Assembly (NCBI GenBank): GCA_905210415.1 | Contig: CAJLWM010000056.1 | Coordinates: 1 to 13,214, forward strand | From: an uncultured Prevotellaceae bacterium | GTDB lineage: Bacteria; Bacteroidota; Bacteroidia; Bacteroidales; Muribaculaceae | Direction: 5' to 3' | DNA: 13,214 nucleotides | Part shown: positions 13,061 through 13,214 of the stretch, piece after piece | Layout of the letters: each line of letters opens with the position of its first letter | Position numbering within the stretch: the stretch's first letter is position 1 | Program-made: the position numbers and the translations under genes | Notes under the pieces: generated by a model | Seen by the model: the letters and a program-made list of their open reading frames with translations, nothing else | Database searches by the model: none | Told to the model about the DNA's origin: nothing

Positions 13061-13214
13061 AACCCAATTCAGGCATTAGGGCTTGGCAGGGTTTCGGAAT
13101 TTTAGAAGAGCAGGCTTTGATTGCTTTTTAATGAACAATAGCAGGCTATTGCGAATTAAAAACAAGCAAAGGATGCCTTATAAAAACCGAAAGACTCCAA
13201 ACAGTAGAAAAAAA
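13061..13214. repeat. 187-bp fold-back element, copy 2, cut by the window edge
   Basis: This copy starts immediately after copy 1 with no spacer. The junction forms the perfect palindrome TTGGGTTAACCCAA. Over the 154 visible bases it differs from copy 1 at five positions, all between about 13109 and 13137 in the inner left arm. The right end is outside the window, so more copies may follow. Confidence 0.9.

Noticed and set aside
12872..13214. CRISPR array
   Set aside because: The repeated unit is 187 bp with near-identical content throughout. There are no short repeats separated by unique spacers and no cas genes.

Overview
The window looks like a chromosome segment from the order Bacteroidales (phylum Bacteroidota). 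Three things point there. Several genes are preceded by the phylum's TTTG / TAnnTTTG promoter in place of a classical -35/-10. Leaders are A-rich and lack clear Shine-Dalgarno sites. The gene content is also typical: a PorT-type outer-membrane barrel, an OmpH/Skp-like lipoprotein, an ECF sigma operon and two M20C PepD dipeptidases. I cannot assign a genus from sequence alone. No tRNA, rRNA, CRISPR array or phage gene is visible.

Layout from left to right. (1) Positions 1-46 hold the first codons of a minus-strand gene that continues off the left edge, with its promoter. (2) Positions 248-2364, minus strand: a Nudix/winged-helix regulator of the NrtR/AraR type, then an ADP-ribosylglycohydrolase with an extra C-terminal domain. 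The regulator's promoter is bracketed by two matching 15-bp palindromes, so it probably represses itself. A sensor family that can bind ADP-ribose next to an enzyme family that can release it suggests an ADP-ribose circuit. (3) Positions 2681-4633, minus strand: ECF sigma factor, one-pass membrane (anti-sigma-like) protein, and a small exported protein with repeated TonB-plug-like segments. (4) Positions 4822-5871, plus strand: a beta-propeller lactonase. Its own promoter shows that an apparent upstream extension of the reading frame is not coding. (5) Positions 5873-7958, minus strand: an RluA-type pseudouridine synthase followed 10 nt later by an exported right-handed beta-helix protein, which ends one base from the lactonase stop. 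(6) Positions 8021-9648, minus strand: a 55-residue membrane protein and an OmpH-like lipoprotein, ending in a strong terminator, then a PorT-like barrel with its own terminator. A 58-bp palindromic repeat lies between the last two genes. (7) Positions 9802-12750, plus strand: two tandem pepD paralogues, closed by two consecutive intrinsic terminators. (8) Positions 12874-13214: two head-to-tail copies of a 187-bp fold-back element that runs off the right edge.

The most unusual items are the tandem 187-bp fold-back units and their short relative at 8742-8799, the Nudix/ADP-ribosylglycohydrolase pair with its operators, the small exported plug-repeat protein in the sigma operon, and the 55-residue gene.
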